The translations under genes were made by a program, and so were the position numbers. The notes beneath the pieces are model-generated. The model made no database searches, had not been told where the DNA came from, and saw nothing but the letters and a program-made list of their open reading frames with translations. A DNA stretch of 64,000 nucleotides, from assembly GCA_001803045.1 (NCBI GenBank), contig MHAR01000023.1, forward strand, positions 54,753 through 118,752. The letters run 5' to 3'. Origin of the DNA: Ignavibacteria bacterium RIFOXYB12_FULL_35_14 (lineage in GTDB: Bacteria > Bacteroidota > Ignavibacteria > Ignavibacteriales > Ignavibacteriaceae). The number at the start of each line of letters is the position of its first letter. The first letter of the stretch is position 1. Below are positions 27,365 to 35,835 of the stretch, piece after piece.

Positions 27365-27416
27365 ACAAACCCAGTTCCTTTGATTTTGAGTACTATTCGT
27401 TAGGAACTGGGTTTGT
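27365..27416. repeat. CCCAGTT-stem hairpin, copy 1
   Basis: ACAAACCCAGTTCCT (27365-27379) pairs perfectly over 15 bp with AGGAACTGGGTTTGT (27402-27416), with a 22-nt loop. Stems of nearly the same sequence occur at 30676-30728 and 43485-43535 with unrelated loops, so this is a dispersed hairpin family. It may act as a terminator after the ssrA region. Confidence 0.7.
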
Positions 27417-27448
27417 ATTCTTCACTTTTTACGTAAGGAGACTTAATT

Positions 27449-27692
27449 ATACATCATTACGTTTACATATTGCAGAGAATTGACTTTGCAGATCATTATT
27501 ATGTTGGTTACACACAAATCTTAAAAAGCAGTTAGCTAAGCATAATGAAGGAGGAGCAATTTACACAACTAATAAATACAAGCCATGAAAAATAAAAATT
27601 GCTGCAGCATTTGATGATGAGCAAAAAGCTTTCGTGTTTGAAAGTATCTGAAGAGCCACTCAGGTAGAGCATTCACAAAAAAACATTTCTAA
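27449..27692 (+). pseudogene. Decayed GIY-YIG endonuclease gene
   Basis: Reading through the lesions gives HHYVYILQRIDFADHYYVGY, then KKQLAKHNEGG, KIKIAAAFDDEQKAF and finally GRAFTKKHF, the order of a small stand-alone GIY-YIG nuclease. Four lesions are visible: the start is ATA, not ATG, after an AAGGAG site; one base is missing in an A-run near 27514; a TGG-like codon is TGA at 27586-27588; and one base is missing in the A-run near 27641. It stands beside ssrA, a common integration hot spot. Confidence 0.85.
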
Positions 27693-27765
27693 TAAGAACC
27701 AATCGTTTTCAGATTTATGAGAAGTGAGTTTCATCTCCAAATGGTAGTTGCTCTAAACTCACCAT

Positions 27766-27900
27766 TCATGAATATTCATCATCAAGTTTATTATTAAAGT
27801 TGCATTTTCTACAAACTAATCTAAATTCTGCAAAACGAGAAATATCACCAAAATTGTGTTCGAATTCATTTTCTAAATGGTTTGAAAGTAATCGCTTCAT
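27766..27900 (-). pseudogene. Possible remnant of a short gene
   Basis: An ATG-started reading frame of 44 codons (MKRLLSNHLENEFEHNFGDI...) ends in TGA at 27766-27768. If that TGA were TGG the frame would go on for 17 more codons (MVSLEQLPFGDETHFS). The neighbouring GIY-YIG remnant has the same kind of TGG-to-TGA change. No family is recognised and no strong ribosome-binding site is seen. The rest of the gap from 27693 to 27979 holds nothing else I can identify. Confidence 0.3.
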
Positions 27901-27979
27901 AGTGATTATTTCTATTGCGTTTCAACTATCTTATAATTTTTTTATTGATAACAACTGCATATTAAGGTAAATTAGCATT

Positions 27980-28843
27980 GTGAAAAAGATTTTATTTACA
28001 AAAATGAACGGTGCCGGAAACGATTTTGTTGTAATAGATAAAAACAAAAACAAAGGTATTTCATTAAAACAAAATCAGATATCGAGTTTATGTAATCGTC
28101 GCAAAGGCATTGGCGCCGATGGCATTATTTTCATATCCAATTCAAAAGACAGCGATTTTTTAATGGAATATTTTAATGCTGATGGATCTTCGGGAAGTTT
28201 GTGCGGAAACGGTGCCCGCTGCGCAATAAAATATGCCGGTGATTCAAATAGATTAAAAAATGGGAAAGCTCATTTTCAGGCTAACAATGAGATATTTACT
28301 GGTGAGGTTTTTAATAGTGGTTTAGTCCGATTTGATCTTAAATCTCCCAACAAAGTTAAGCTCAACTTTAGAATAAAAGCGTCGAGTCAACTAATTAAAT
28401 CGCATTATGCTGATACTGGTTCACCTCATGTTGTAATAGAAATTGAGGATGTTCTTGCACAACCTAAAGATTTAAATAGCAGATATAGAAATATTGAGAA
28501 TTTTCCTGTGTTCGAGATTGGTAAGGAAATAAGATATAATAAAGATTTTTCACCTAACGGTACAAATGTAAATTTCATTCAAATTAAAAATGATGTAATA
28601 TCAATTCGGACTTACGAACGAGGAGTTGAAAACGAAACACTTGCATGCGGTACAGGTTCCGTTGCCACGGCAATCATTGCAAATGCTTACAAGAATATGA
28701 AACCACCAATCAAATTAAAAACCTGGGGCGGCGATGTACTAATAGTCGATTTTCAGCGTTTGGGTGATAAATTTGATAAAGTTTCGCTAACTGGTCCCGC
28801 AAAAACTGTTTTTAGTGGTGAATTTGATCTAAAAGAAATTTAA
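27980..28843 (+). CDS. dapF: Diaminopimelate epimerase
   Basis: Converts LL- to meso-diaminopimelate for lysine and peptidoglycan synthesis, with two catalytic cysteines and no cofactor. The first lies in GSLCGNGARCAI (about residue 75) and the second in ETLACGTGSVATA (about residue 222). The N-terminal TKMNGAGNDFVVID is a family signature. A GTG start gives the expected N-terminus. Length 287 aa is normal. A small alpha/beta protein follows 22 bp later. Confidence 0.95.
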   Translation: MKKILFTKMNGAGNDFVVIDKNKNKGISLKQNQISSLCNRRKGIGADGIIFISNSKDSDFLMEYFNADGSSGSLCGNGARCAIKYAGDSNRLKNGKAHFQANNEIFTGEVFNSGLVRFDLKSPNKVKLNFRIKASSQLIKSHYADTGSPHVVIEIEDVLAQPKDLNSRYRNIENFPVFEIGKEIRYNKDFSPNGTNVNFIQIKNDVISIRTYERGVENETLACGTGSVATAIIANAYKNMKPPIKLKTWGGDVLIVDFQRLGDKFDKVSLTGPAKTVFSGEFDLKEI

Positions 28844-28865
28844 TAACTTACTTAATGGAGATAAA

Positions 28866-29168
28866 ATGTCAAAAGTAATTTTCTCAGTGCAGTACGAAAT
28901 CAATCCAAACAAAAGAGAGGATTATTTAGGTGTAGTTCGAGAGTTAAAAAACCTGCTAAAAGCAGAGGGTTTAGAAAGCTATAATGTTTATGAAGTAAAA
29001 AGCAAAGTAAATCATTTTCAAGAGCTATTTACATTTTCATCATTGGAAGCTTATGAGCAGTTTGAAGATGATCAAAATGAAAGAATTAATATTCTTATAA
29101 ATAAATTGAGTGATTTTACAGAAGGTCATTCATCCAAGTACACACTCTTAAACGAGTTGGAGCTGTAA
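28866..29168 (+). CDS. Small protein, possibly of the dimeric alpha/beta-barrel (ABM-like) type
   Basis: A 100-aa protein with the order strand-helix-strand-strand-helix-strand (MSKVIFSVQYEI, a helix from about 21, ESYNVYEV, HFQELFTFSSLEAYEQFEDD), which resembles monooxygenase-like dimeric alpha/beta-barrel proteins. The assignment is by layout only, and no catalytic residue can be named. It follows dapF by 22 bp with a GGAG site, so they are probably co-transcribed. Confidence 0.55.
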   Translation: MSKVIFSVQYEINPNKREDYLGVVRELKNLLKAEGLESYNVYEVKSKVNHFQELFTFSSLEAYEQFEDDQNERINILINKLSDFTEGHSSKYTLLNELEL

Positions 29169-29384
29169 TCTTGTGCAGAGAATGCAGCAATTTTATTTTC
29201 ATTTTTTCATGTGAATAAATCATTCGAAGTTTAATCCCAAATATTTTTTGCTTAACTGTCTAAAACAGATAAGGTTAGCCAGTCACACTTTTTAATTGAC
29301 TTTAAATATTTTATATAATAGGTTAACGTTCAAATTCTAGAAATGCTCTTAAATAACTAATTCTTAATAAACTCAGGAGGTTAT

Positions 29385-30614
29385 ATGTACAAGAGATACT
29401 TTCTTGTTTTTGTTCTTGCTCTTTGTTTAATGCCTTTGTCTTTTGCTCAAAAGTTGGAGAAAACAGGCGGATATGCTAGAATTCTTGGTATGGGAAACAA
29501 CCCTTACATTCAAGATCCTTTCTTTGTAACTGTTAATCCAGCTTGGGGTGCTTATTATGATCATTTCCTTTTTGGTGATCTCGGTTCAACAGCCGGCGCA
29601 TTTGCGTCAGGTGGTGTTGGACAGTTTGCCTCGGTTAACTTCAGACTAAATAAAGATCTTACACTTGGCGCACTTCTAACCCGAAATGATTTCAATGGAT
29701 TTGGGATTGCAAGGTTAGATCCTTTTGGAGTAGTTGGCAGTGTTCCTGGCACAATCGCATTAAATAATAATCTTGAACTCATGGGAACATTAATGTTAGG
29801 TAACACTGCGGTTGGTATAGGAGTTGCATACGCTTCAACAACTAACGAATCAAGCCCTGGTGGTACTGCTGGAACAACTACATCTTCAGCTAGTCAAATT
29901 GGGTTTAATCTCGGAATTATTACAAAACTTACAAGCGATATAAAATTAGACCTTGGTGCGTCATTAATGATGCCAAGTGCATCATTCGAGCCGCCATCAC
30001 CTGGTATTAAGCAAGAAGCTTCAAATACAATCATCCATGCTGAAGCAAGATTGTTCTGGAATCATTCTTCAAAATTATCTTTTGTTCCGACTGTTAATTT
30101 TATTCTTGCTTCGGGTTCACAAGATGTTGTTTCTGGTACTCCACCTGCTGCAACATCGGTTGATCTACCATCAATCATGGTACTCTTTACCGGGTTAGGA
30201 ATTAATTACAAAGTTGGTGACTTCTTACTTGCTGGAGGGCCAGCTTTAGTTTATGCGAAAGTATCGCAAGATTCTACACTTCTCGGTCCAGAAAGCTCGA
30301 CAACAACTTTTATTTTCCCATTGTGGAACTTAGGAATTGAATGGAACATGAATGATTGGTTTGTTGCTCGTCTCGGTTACATTGCATCAACAGGTAAACA
30401 AACATCAGAAACTACCGCCGGTGGAGTAACAAGCGAAACTGTTCGGACAGTATTCACACCTGCTCCAGGCGCTACAGTTGGTGTTGGATTCAGACTTGGC
30501 AGTTTCTCTCTCGATGCTACTGTTAATGAAGATGTACTCCGACAAGGATTTGCCAATATTGGTGGTATTGGTGCAACATTTGCCTATTTATCGGCAAGTT
30601 ATGCATTACCATAA
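29385..30614 (+). CDS. Outer-membrane beta-barrel protein
   Basis: A 409-aa protein with a signal peptide (YFLVFVLALCLMPLSFAQ). The remainder is Gly/Thr/Ser-rich with alternating strands ending in LSASYALP, typical of Bacteroidota and Ignavibacteria barrels. A long Gly/Ser/Thr loop lies at about 155-165 (SSPGGTAGTTTSS). No specific substrate is suggested. An AGGAGG site precedes the ATG, and a strong terminator follows at 30638. Confidence 0.75.
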   Translation: MYKRYFLVFVLALCLMPLSFAQKLEKTGGYARILGMGNNPYIQDPFFVTVNPAWGAYYDHFLFGDLGSTAGAFASGGVGQFASVNFRLNKDLTLGALLTRNDFNGFGIARLDPFGVVGSVPGTIALNNNLELMGTLMLGNTAVGIGVAYASTTNESSPGGTAGTTTSSASQIGFNLGIITKLTSDIKLDLGASLMMPSASFEPPSPGIKQEASNTIIHAEARLFWNHSSKLSFVPTVNFILASGSQDVVSGTPPAATSVDLPSIMVLFTGLGINYKVGDFLLAGGPALVYAKVSQDSTLLGPESSTTTFIFPLWNLGIEWNMNDWFVARLGYIASTGKQTSETTAGGVTSETVRTVFTPAPGATVGVGFRLGSFSLDATVNEDVLRQGFANIGGIGATFAYLSASYALP

Positions 30615-30637
30615 CATAACTGACCTTTAGTTTTTCA

Positions 30638-30668
30638 AAAGGTACTCTGAATAAGAGTACCTTTTTTG
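30638..30668 (+). terminator. Rho-independent terminator
   Basis: AAAGGTACTCT (30638-30648) pairs perfectly with AGAGTACCTTT (30654-30664), with a 5-nt loop and a T-run continuing to 30667. It ends the beta-barrel gene. Confidence 0.93.
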
Positions 30669-30675
30669 TTTTTGT

Positions 30676-30728
30676 ACTAACTCAGTTCCTCACGAACGAT
30701 TGAAGAATCAAGAATGAACTGGGTTAGT
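30676..30728. repeat. CCCAGTT-stem hairpin, copy 2
   Basis: ACTAACTCAGTTC (30676-30688) pairs with GAACTGGGTTAGT (30716-30728) with one G-T pair and a 27-nt loop. It is a diverged member of the hairpin family also found at 27365-27416 and 43485-43535. Confidence 0.6.
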
Positions 30729-30834
30729 TGATGCCCGCTTTTTTCACATGCATCTTTCCACACCTGTTTTTCTTTCTTTTCTAAGAATCCTTTTATTTCT
30801 ATCTTTAGTTAACTTAAAATTGAATTGAGATAAC

Positions 30835-31884
30835 ATGTTTGAATATATCGGCGCAATGCATATGCATTCGGTTTATTCTGATGGTTCAGGAGAAGTATCG
30901 GAAATTGCAAAGGCTGCCGCTGAAGTAGGCCTGGATTATATCATGCTTACTGATCACAACACCTTACGGGCGCTAAAAGCAGGTTATGAAGGATGGCATG
31001 CGCATACTCTTCTTCTTGTTGGCTGCGAAATTAACGACAGGCAAAATAAAAATCATTATCTCGCATTTGGAATCAATCAGGCGTTCTCTACACGATTATC
31101 TGCGGCTGAATATGTCCATAAAGTTAAAGAAATGGGCGGAATTGGTTTTATTGCTCATCCTCATGAAAAAAGAACTCACATGAAAGAGCAGCCGGCATAT
31201 CCGTGGATTGATTGGGATGTTGATGGTTATACTGGGATAGAAATTTGGAATCACATGTCCGAGTGGATGGAAAACTTAACTGAGCAAAATAAATATCAAT
31301 CATTTCTACATCCATTAAGGACTATCGTTGCTCCGCAGAAAAAAACATTAAAGCTTTGGGATGAACTGAACCTAAAGCGCAAAGTTGTTGGAGTTGGTGG
31401 AGTTGATGCACATGCACATAAATATAATTTGCTTGGATTTCTTGAGGTTGAAATTTTCCCTTACAAAGTTCTATTTAAATCAATCCGAACTCACATTCTT
31501 TCTCAAGAAGAAATAAAAAAGGGAAGATCGGAGGAAGCTGTAGAAAGAGCCAAGAAAATAATTTATTCTGCATTGGAAAAAGGTTCATGCTTTATTGCAA
31601 ATGATTATCATGGTGATTCGAAGGGATTCAGATTCTTCGCTGAAGCGGATAAGAAGATTTATCAAATGGGGGATAAAATTTCAAAAACCAATGGTGTGAA
31701 ATTGAAAATTAATGTTCTAAATTCGAACGCCGAGATTAAGTTAATACGCAATGGCAGAGTTATTGAATCATGGGAAGATAAAGAAGCTTCATTCACTGTA
31801 AACAGTAAGGGTGTTTATCGAGTCGAAGTATATTTGAATGATAAAGCATGGATATTTTCTAATCATATTAGGGTTGGTGTTTAA
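30835..31884 (+). CDS. PHP-domain metal-dependent phosphoesterase
   Basis: A 349-aa protein of the PHP superfamily, whose members hydrolyse phosphoesters with a tri-metal centre. Metal ligands appear in the expected order: AMHMHSVYSDGSG (H-x-H), MLTDHNTLRA (D-H), GCEIND, FIAHPHEKR and GGVDAHAHK. The C-terminal 90 residues form a beta-rich domain (IKLIRNGRVIESWEDKEASF), perhaps immunoglobulin-like. The substrate is unknown. It is the last chromosomal gene before the mobile element. Confidence 0.87.
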   Translation: MFEYIGAMHMHSVYSDGSGEVSEIAKAAAEVGLDYIMLTDHNTLRALKAGYEGWHAHTLLLVGCEINDRQNKNHYLAFGINQAFSTRLSAAEYVHKVKEMGGIGFIAHPHEKRTHMKEQPAYPWIDWDVDGYTGIEIWNHMSEWMENLTEQNKYQSFLHPLRTIVAPQKKTLKLWDELNLKRKVVGVGGVDAHAHKYNLLGFLEVEIFPYKVLFKSIRTHILSQEEIKKGRSEEAVERAKKIIYSALEKGSCFIANDYHGDSKGFRFFAEADKKIYQMGDKISKTNGVKLKINVLNSNAEIKLIRNGRVIESWEDKEASFTVNSKGVYRVEVYLNDKAWIFSNHIRVGV

Positions 31885-32007
31885 AAATATTGTTAAAGGC
31901 TGTATAAAATTTCTAAAAATTAAACATCAATTTCACGAATTGCTGCTTTTATTTTTAATTATGACTTAATTCTTAAATTATAAATCGTCAATAATCAATA
32001 ATAAATT

Positions 32008-32064
32008 TTTGCGCCCATAGTTCAACTGGATAGAACGTCGGATTCCGGTTCCGAAGGTTGAAGG
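32008..32064 (+). repeat. Left attachment site, tRNA-Arg 5' duplicate
   Basis: Identical, but for one base (ccgAagg for ccgGagg), to 40379-40435. It carries the acceptor 5' strand, D-arm, anticodon arm and variable loop of tRNA-Arg. The T-arm is broken: after position 32064 come about 15 foreign bases, then a diverged 3' half (TTCAAATCTTTTGGAGTA, 32080-32097). It therefore cannot make a functional tRNA. Confidence 0.88.
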
Positions 32065-32099
32065 GGGAAACGGCTTAAATTCAAATCTTTTGGAGTAAT

Positions 32100-32121
32100 C
32101 GTTAACTAAATCGTTAACCAA
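32100..32121. promoter_or_regulatory. Putative integrase arm-type site, left
   Basis: CGTTAACTAAATCGTTAACC is a tandem of two CGTTAAC units about 36 bp inside the left attachment repeat. The same tandem with minor changes lies at 40288-40309 near the integrase end. Paired direct repeats inside both ends are what arm sites of tyrosine integrases look like; binding is inferred. Confidence 0.5.
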
Positions 32122-32271
32122 TTTCCTCACATTTCAGCATTTCTAAGAACAAAAGAAGAAGCCCAAACGGACTGTCAAGGTTACCACACCTTTATAAACC
32201 GCTCAGGCTTTCTTCAAATGTTAATTCTTTTTTCATCGTGGTATTTAGACAGTTTTAATTATTAAACTTAT

Positions 32272-32454
32272 TTATCTGAAAAATTGCTTTTTATATTTAA
32301 GTGCTTTGTTATTCAAGACTATAAACTTCACACCATCAATTTCTAATGTATCAAACCTTCCATCTTTCACTAAGATATGAATCCTTTGTTTAGAGAGTCC
32401 TTTCATCTTACCAAAATTGGGAAGTGTTTTTAATTTTGAAATATCTGTTTTCAT
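32272..32454 (-). CDS. Small winged-helix protein, possible excisionase
   Basis: A 60-aa protein with a helix-turn-helix-like segment (KGLSKQRIHILVKDGRFDTL) followed by a short wing and strand (EIDGVKFIVLNNKAL). Proteins of this kind serve as excisionases or small regulators in integrative elements. It lies close to the left attachment site, at the end opposite the integrase. The function is inferred from size, fold pattern and position. Confidence 0.55.
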   Translation of the reverse strand: MKTDISKLKTLPNFGKMKGLSKQRIHILVKDGRFDTLEIDGVKFIVLNNKALKYKKQFFR

Positions 32455-33105
32455 TTAATGCAAACTTAATCATTCTATTGACCAAAGTCAATATCTAAAT
32501 TTAGGGAGAAGATAGCATTTTCCGAATCAAGAATAAGGCGAAAAGAATTTTATAGTGATTTTGTGGCTTGGCAGGATGGGTAAATAATGTTAGTTGTGTT
32601 GGACAAAAAAATTTTTTGAGTGAAAGTAACCTCAGCGTGCGAAAAAAAATAAAAGAAAATCTTAAATAATCTATGAATAATTAAAATTAAGTATGAAAAA
32701 ACCATCAAAACCTCACCATATTTAGGAGTGATAAACAGGTAGCAGTTTACAAAAACTTTGAAAATGGTTTGAAAACGAAGTTGTTTAATACTGTGCAAAC
32801 AAGTGCGTGAGTAAAAGCAATTCAATATTCATTCGATAGTTTGGTGATTCTTAGAAATGTGGTTAAATGATTTGAAGGGGGTAGTCTTCGAGAGGACGGG
32901 GGTGGGGTGCAAGGAAGTGTCTATATTCGGACAATCGCATTACTAAAACCTAATTTTTAGGGGGGTGAGGAAAAAATATATAGAAAAATTTATTTAGGTG
33001 GGTTAAGTTTAAATTTTTTTAAATTATTTCTGATAATATCGGTGCTAACGATTTATAATCCCAATGAACAGTTTATTTTCAAATTCTTGAGCGGAATCCT
33101 TGAAC
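32455..33105. other. 650-bp non-coding stretch with G-rich tracts
   Basis: No convincing gene was found. The plus strand carries G-tracts at 32877-32881, 32898-32902, 32904-32907 and 32960-32965. A minus-strand reading frame at 32550-32825 (91 codons) lacks a ribosome-binding site and looks like chance. The stretch lies between the end of the replication operon and the excisionase-like gene. Confidence 0.4.
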
Positions 33106-33303
33106 TCAACTCGCGTTTTTAGAAATGACTGCTTGCCTATTACCAATTCCTTTTCTATGAGGATTTTTACCGAGTCTGAAAGGATAAAGTGGGCAGTCTT
33201 CAATATGACATTCTTTCACCTCTTTCGGTTGTTGATTGCTACATTCTAAGCAATTTTTTCGGATGCTTTTAAGCGGAGATAAATTTTTATTTTTCATGAT
33301 CAA
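33106..33303 (-). CDS. Small Cys-rich phage-type protein, probable zinc binder
   Basis: A 65-aa basic protein with the spacing RKNCLECSNQQPKEVKECHI followed by DCPLYPFRLGKNPHR, i.e. C-x2-C and C-x4-C pairs that suggest one zinc site. Similar small proteins are common in phages and integrative elements, with no firm function. It overlaps the upstream gene at ATGA and is last in the replication operon. Either of two nearby ATG codons could be the start. Confidence 0.7.
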   Translation of the reverse strand: MIMKNKNLSPLKSIRKNCLECSNQQPKEVKECHIEDCPLYPFRLGKNPHRKGIGNRQAVISKNAS

Positions 33304-33506
33304 TGATCCCTATTGTTTTCGTCAATATCGAATGATTCCGGTTCAATTAGTAAATCATTTATAGGCAGTAAATCGCTTATTGCTTTATCTAATGATTCTT
33401 TAATAATCAACTGCTTCTTTAGGTCTAATGAATAAACATCCTTCCAATAGAACAATGAGTTTAGTATATCGCTGATGGTAATTACATTTTTAGAAGGTGA
33501 ATTCAT
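33300..33506 (-). CDS. Unknown 68-aa acidic protein
   Basis: Short acidic protein, not recognised, with the C-terminus IEPESFDIDENNRDH. It overlaps the primase-helicase gene by 17 bp and the Cys-rich gene by 4 bp. This tight packing inside the operon is the main reason for calling it a gene. Confidence 0.55.
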   Translation of the reverse strand: MNSPSKNVITISDILNSLFYWKDVYSLDLKKQLIIKESLDKAISDLLPINDLLIEPESFDIDENNRDH

Positions 33507-35286
33507 TAGAATCCCTTTCTATTATTTTAAGACTGCGTTTATCCATTACAATTTTTGTTTTTCCAACTCCACCCTTTCTGTTTTTTAATATTGCAAGCAT
33601 TAAAGGAATATCCTTTTGCTCGTCTTCAGGTCGTTTGTCTTTTTCTTTCCATAATGCTAAAACAAAATCACTTGCCTCGTCAACAGAACCGGAATCTCTT
33701 GCGCTGTTTATCTGAAGTTCGTCAAATTCGGTGAATTGTTTTGTTACCTGAGATAAAAAGATTATAGGAACGTTTATTTCTTTGCTTAAATCTTTCATTC
33801 CTCGTGCGACTCTTGATGTCTGCTCATATAAATCTTTCCCCTCGCCTTTAACAAGCCCTAAGTAGTCAACTAAGACTAATCCGGTTGGTTTGTGGTAAAT
33901 ATTTTTTTCTCCGAATAAGATAAATTCTCTTATTTGAGTAAGATTTAATCCGTTCTTTGTGATAATAAAAAAATTGGAGAGTTCACTAAATAAGAGATTA
34001 GCTTTTGATTTCTGTTCAAGGTCGTTTTCTCTGGTTAAGTTTTCGATACTATAACCGCTATAACCAGTTTCAATTTGCAAGGTTCTTTCGTAGACTGAGG
34101 TTGTCGGCATTTCCAATGAAAAGAACAGAACAGGTTCTTTAGATTCCTTTGCAAAGTTAAGCCCTACGTTATGAAGGAATGCACTCTTACCTACAGATGT
34201 CTTTCCTAATACGCACAGCGTTTCACCAGGCATCATCCCTCGAATGCGAGCGTCTATTTTATCGAATCCAGTTTTTACCTTGCACTTAGTAACCTTATGA
34301 ACATAATCCTCATATATCTTGGACGCATCTTTTAGACTTAAGATTTCTTTCCTATCAACTGTTATTTTCTTTAGATTATCTCTGAAAGCCCTTAAAGATT
34401 CGGCTTCTAATCTTTCAACCGATAGCGGTGGATTATTAGACTTATTCCAATGCTTTAAGAATTCAAAGATGAATTCATAATCCATTCCTTTGTTCTGTAG
34501 TGTTCCTATAATCCTTAGAACAGCATCGTGCCGGTTTCCTTCGGATAATCCACCTTGCAATAATTCTAAAACTTCACTTCTCTTAGTTGATGGTTCATGA
34601 CAATCAAATTGATAGTTATTCCATTTTTCATATAAGTCATTCAAAGGTTTTACAATTTCCATTTCTGAAACTGGAAGTGTTTCAATTTTTCTTTCGGACT
34701 TTGCGAGTTCTTTGATTGCTTCTGCGGTCAATCCATCCAGTTCATCAAAGTATAGTGGAATTTTGTAAAGCCCCGACTTGCTGTTTATCGTGTTCATCAA
34801 TCTAAAAAGACGAACCCTATCGTAAATAGTAAGGTCTATAAACTTGAAACCTTGAACTAAATCCGCAGCTATTCCTTTATAGATTTGGTAGAAGTTTTCT
34901 TTCGGTTCAGGCGTGCATATTGCTTGCATCGGAATGATGATATGAAATCCCTTTGCGCCTGAGAATGCAATCCTTAAATAGTTATAAGGAACATCATATT
35001 CATAGTAGAGGTAATTACAGAAATTATTAGCTTCTATTCTTACTGCATCTAAATTATCACCATCAAAGTCAAAGACTAATGAATCTGATATATGTTTTCC
35101 AGCATAACCTTTAATTGACTTGGTTCTTTCTACATACTCTTTTAATCCTTCATCGAATAGGAATATACTACGATAGCAATCTGTGATAATACCATTCAGC
35201 TTATAGTCTTTGATATTTAGGATATTGTTTCGCTTGCTTGCGTGCCCTATGGCGTAATCAGCATATAAATACATTTTTAATCCCAT
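33490..35286 (-). CDS. Primase-helicase fusion: AEP-type primase plus DnaB-like helicase
   Basis: A 598-aa replication protein. Residues 1-180 match the archaeo-eukaryotic primase fold: the metal motif D-x-D in LVFDFDGD (70-77), SGAKGFHIIIP (109-119) with the catalytic His, and DLTIYDRVRLFRLMN. Residues about 235-310 form a helical linker of PriCT type. The C-terminal part is a RecA/DnaB (SF4) helicase with Walker A GKTSVGKS (361-368), LFFSLEMP (388-395) and Walker B LVLVDYLG (470-477). It should prime and unwind the element's DNA. It is the main gene of the minus-strand operon. Confidence 0.82.
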   Translation of the reverse strand: MGLKMYLYADYAIGHASKRNNILNIKDYKLNGIITDCYRSIFLFDEGLKEYVERTKSIKGYAGKHISDSLVFDFDGDNLDAVRIEANNFCNYLYYEYDVPYNYLRIAFSGAKGFHIIIPMQAICTPEPKENFYQIYKGIAADLVQGFKFIDLTIYDRVRLFRLMNTINSKSGLYKIPLYFDELDGLTAEAIKELAKSERKIETLPVSEMEIVKPLNDLYEKWNNYQFDCHEPSTKRSEVLELLQGGLSEGNRHDAVLRIIGTLQNKGMDYEFIFEFLKHWNKSNNPPLSVERLEAESLRAFRDNLKKITVDRKEILSLKDASKIYEDYVHKVTKCKVKTGFDKIDARIRGMMPGETLCVLGKTSVGKSAFLHNVGLNFAKESKEPVLFFSLEMPTTSVYERTLQIETGYSGYSIENLTRENDLEQKSKANLLFSELSNFFIITKNGLNLTQIREFILFGEKNIYHKPTGLVLVDYLGLVKGEGKDLYEQTSRVARGMKDLSKEINVPIIFLSQVTKQFTEFDELQINSARDSGSVDEASDFVLALWKEKDKRPEDEQKDIPLMLAILKNRKGGVGKTKIVMDKRSLKIIERDSNEFTF

Positions 35287-35297
35287 TGTTGAGTTTA

Positions 35298-35681
35298 TTA
35301 AAAAGGAAGACTATCAGGAAGTTCATTTAATTCTTTTGCCCGATATTTCTTCTCTATTTTTTCAATTTTTTTACCTATCCATTCATCACCCGTTATCTCA
35401 TCATACTTGTAAATTTTTTTCCAATTCTTTTTCCATATTTTCTCATTTTCATTGTGCCAACTTGAAAATAAATTACTTCCAATCTCCCATCTTTTTTTAT
35501 GTCTGTGGCAGATATAGAAGTGATTCCTTCCAATGTTAAGACAACCGTCACTACTTCCACAAACTGAGCAAGCTCCGAAATAGTTTTTTTCTCGTAGGTC
35601 TGCTATTTCTAACTCACACTTAACAAATTTGCGATAATTTTTTACAATGGTTTTTACGATTTCTTTTATTGCAGACTCCAT
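35298..35681 (-). CDS. Zinc-ribbon-like protein of the replication operon
   Basis: A 127-aa protein with Cys/His pairs CSVCGSSDGC and YICHRHKKRW (about residues 38-65), consistent with one zinc site, and a lysine-rich C-terminal half. Similar zinc-binding proteins stand beside primases in phages, where primase zinc domains help select the priming site. It lies 12 bp upstream of the primase-helicase gene and has an AAGGAG ribosome-binding site. Confidence 0.6.
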   Translation of the reverse strand: MESAIKEIVKTIVKNYRKFVKCELEIADLREKNYFGACSVCGSSDGCLNIGRNHFYICHRHKKRWEIGSNLFSSWHNENEKIWKKNWKKIYKYDEITGDEWIGKKIEKIEKKYRAKELNELPDSLPF

Positions 35682-35700
35682 ACACTGTCTCCTTATTTTA

Positions 35701-35835
35701 TTAAAATTTTTTATTGAATTGTTTTAAGATCATTTTTACTTTATCAATTAGAGGCAAACCTTTCCAGATTTTGAGTATATCTTTTTTACTCGGTTCTTTA
35801 AGAAATTTTTGATAATATTTTTTTATTGCATCCAT
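35701..35835 (-). CDS. Small 44-aa basic protein
   Basis: A short frame starting at ATG 35835 encodes a basic peptide (MDAIKKYYQKFLKEPSKKDI...), ending at TAA 35701. It has a GAGGGG ribosome-binding site at a fitting distance, overlaps the end of the DUF4373 gene by 13 bp, and ends 19 bp before the next gene. The spacing argues that it is real. No family is recognised. Confidence 0.55.
   Translation of the reverse strand: MDAIKKYYQKFLKEPSKKDILKIWKGLPLIDKVKMILKQFNKKF

Noticed and set aside
27449..27900. TGA read as tryptophan
   Set aside because: TGA replaces expected TGG in one or two frames here, but those frames carry other lesions and TGA ends intact genes such as the MqnA-like gene and lptF's neighbours. 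Decay explains it better than a changed code.
32011..32097. A second functional tRNA-Arg at the left end of the element
   Set aside because: The T-arm is interrupted by about 15 foreign bases and the 3' half has diverged, so it cannot fold as a complete tRNA.
32550..32825. A 91-codon minus-strand frame in the element
   Set aside because: It has no ribosome-binding site, low-complexity hydrophobic content and no recognisable family.
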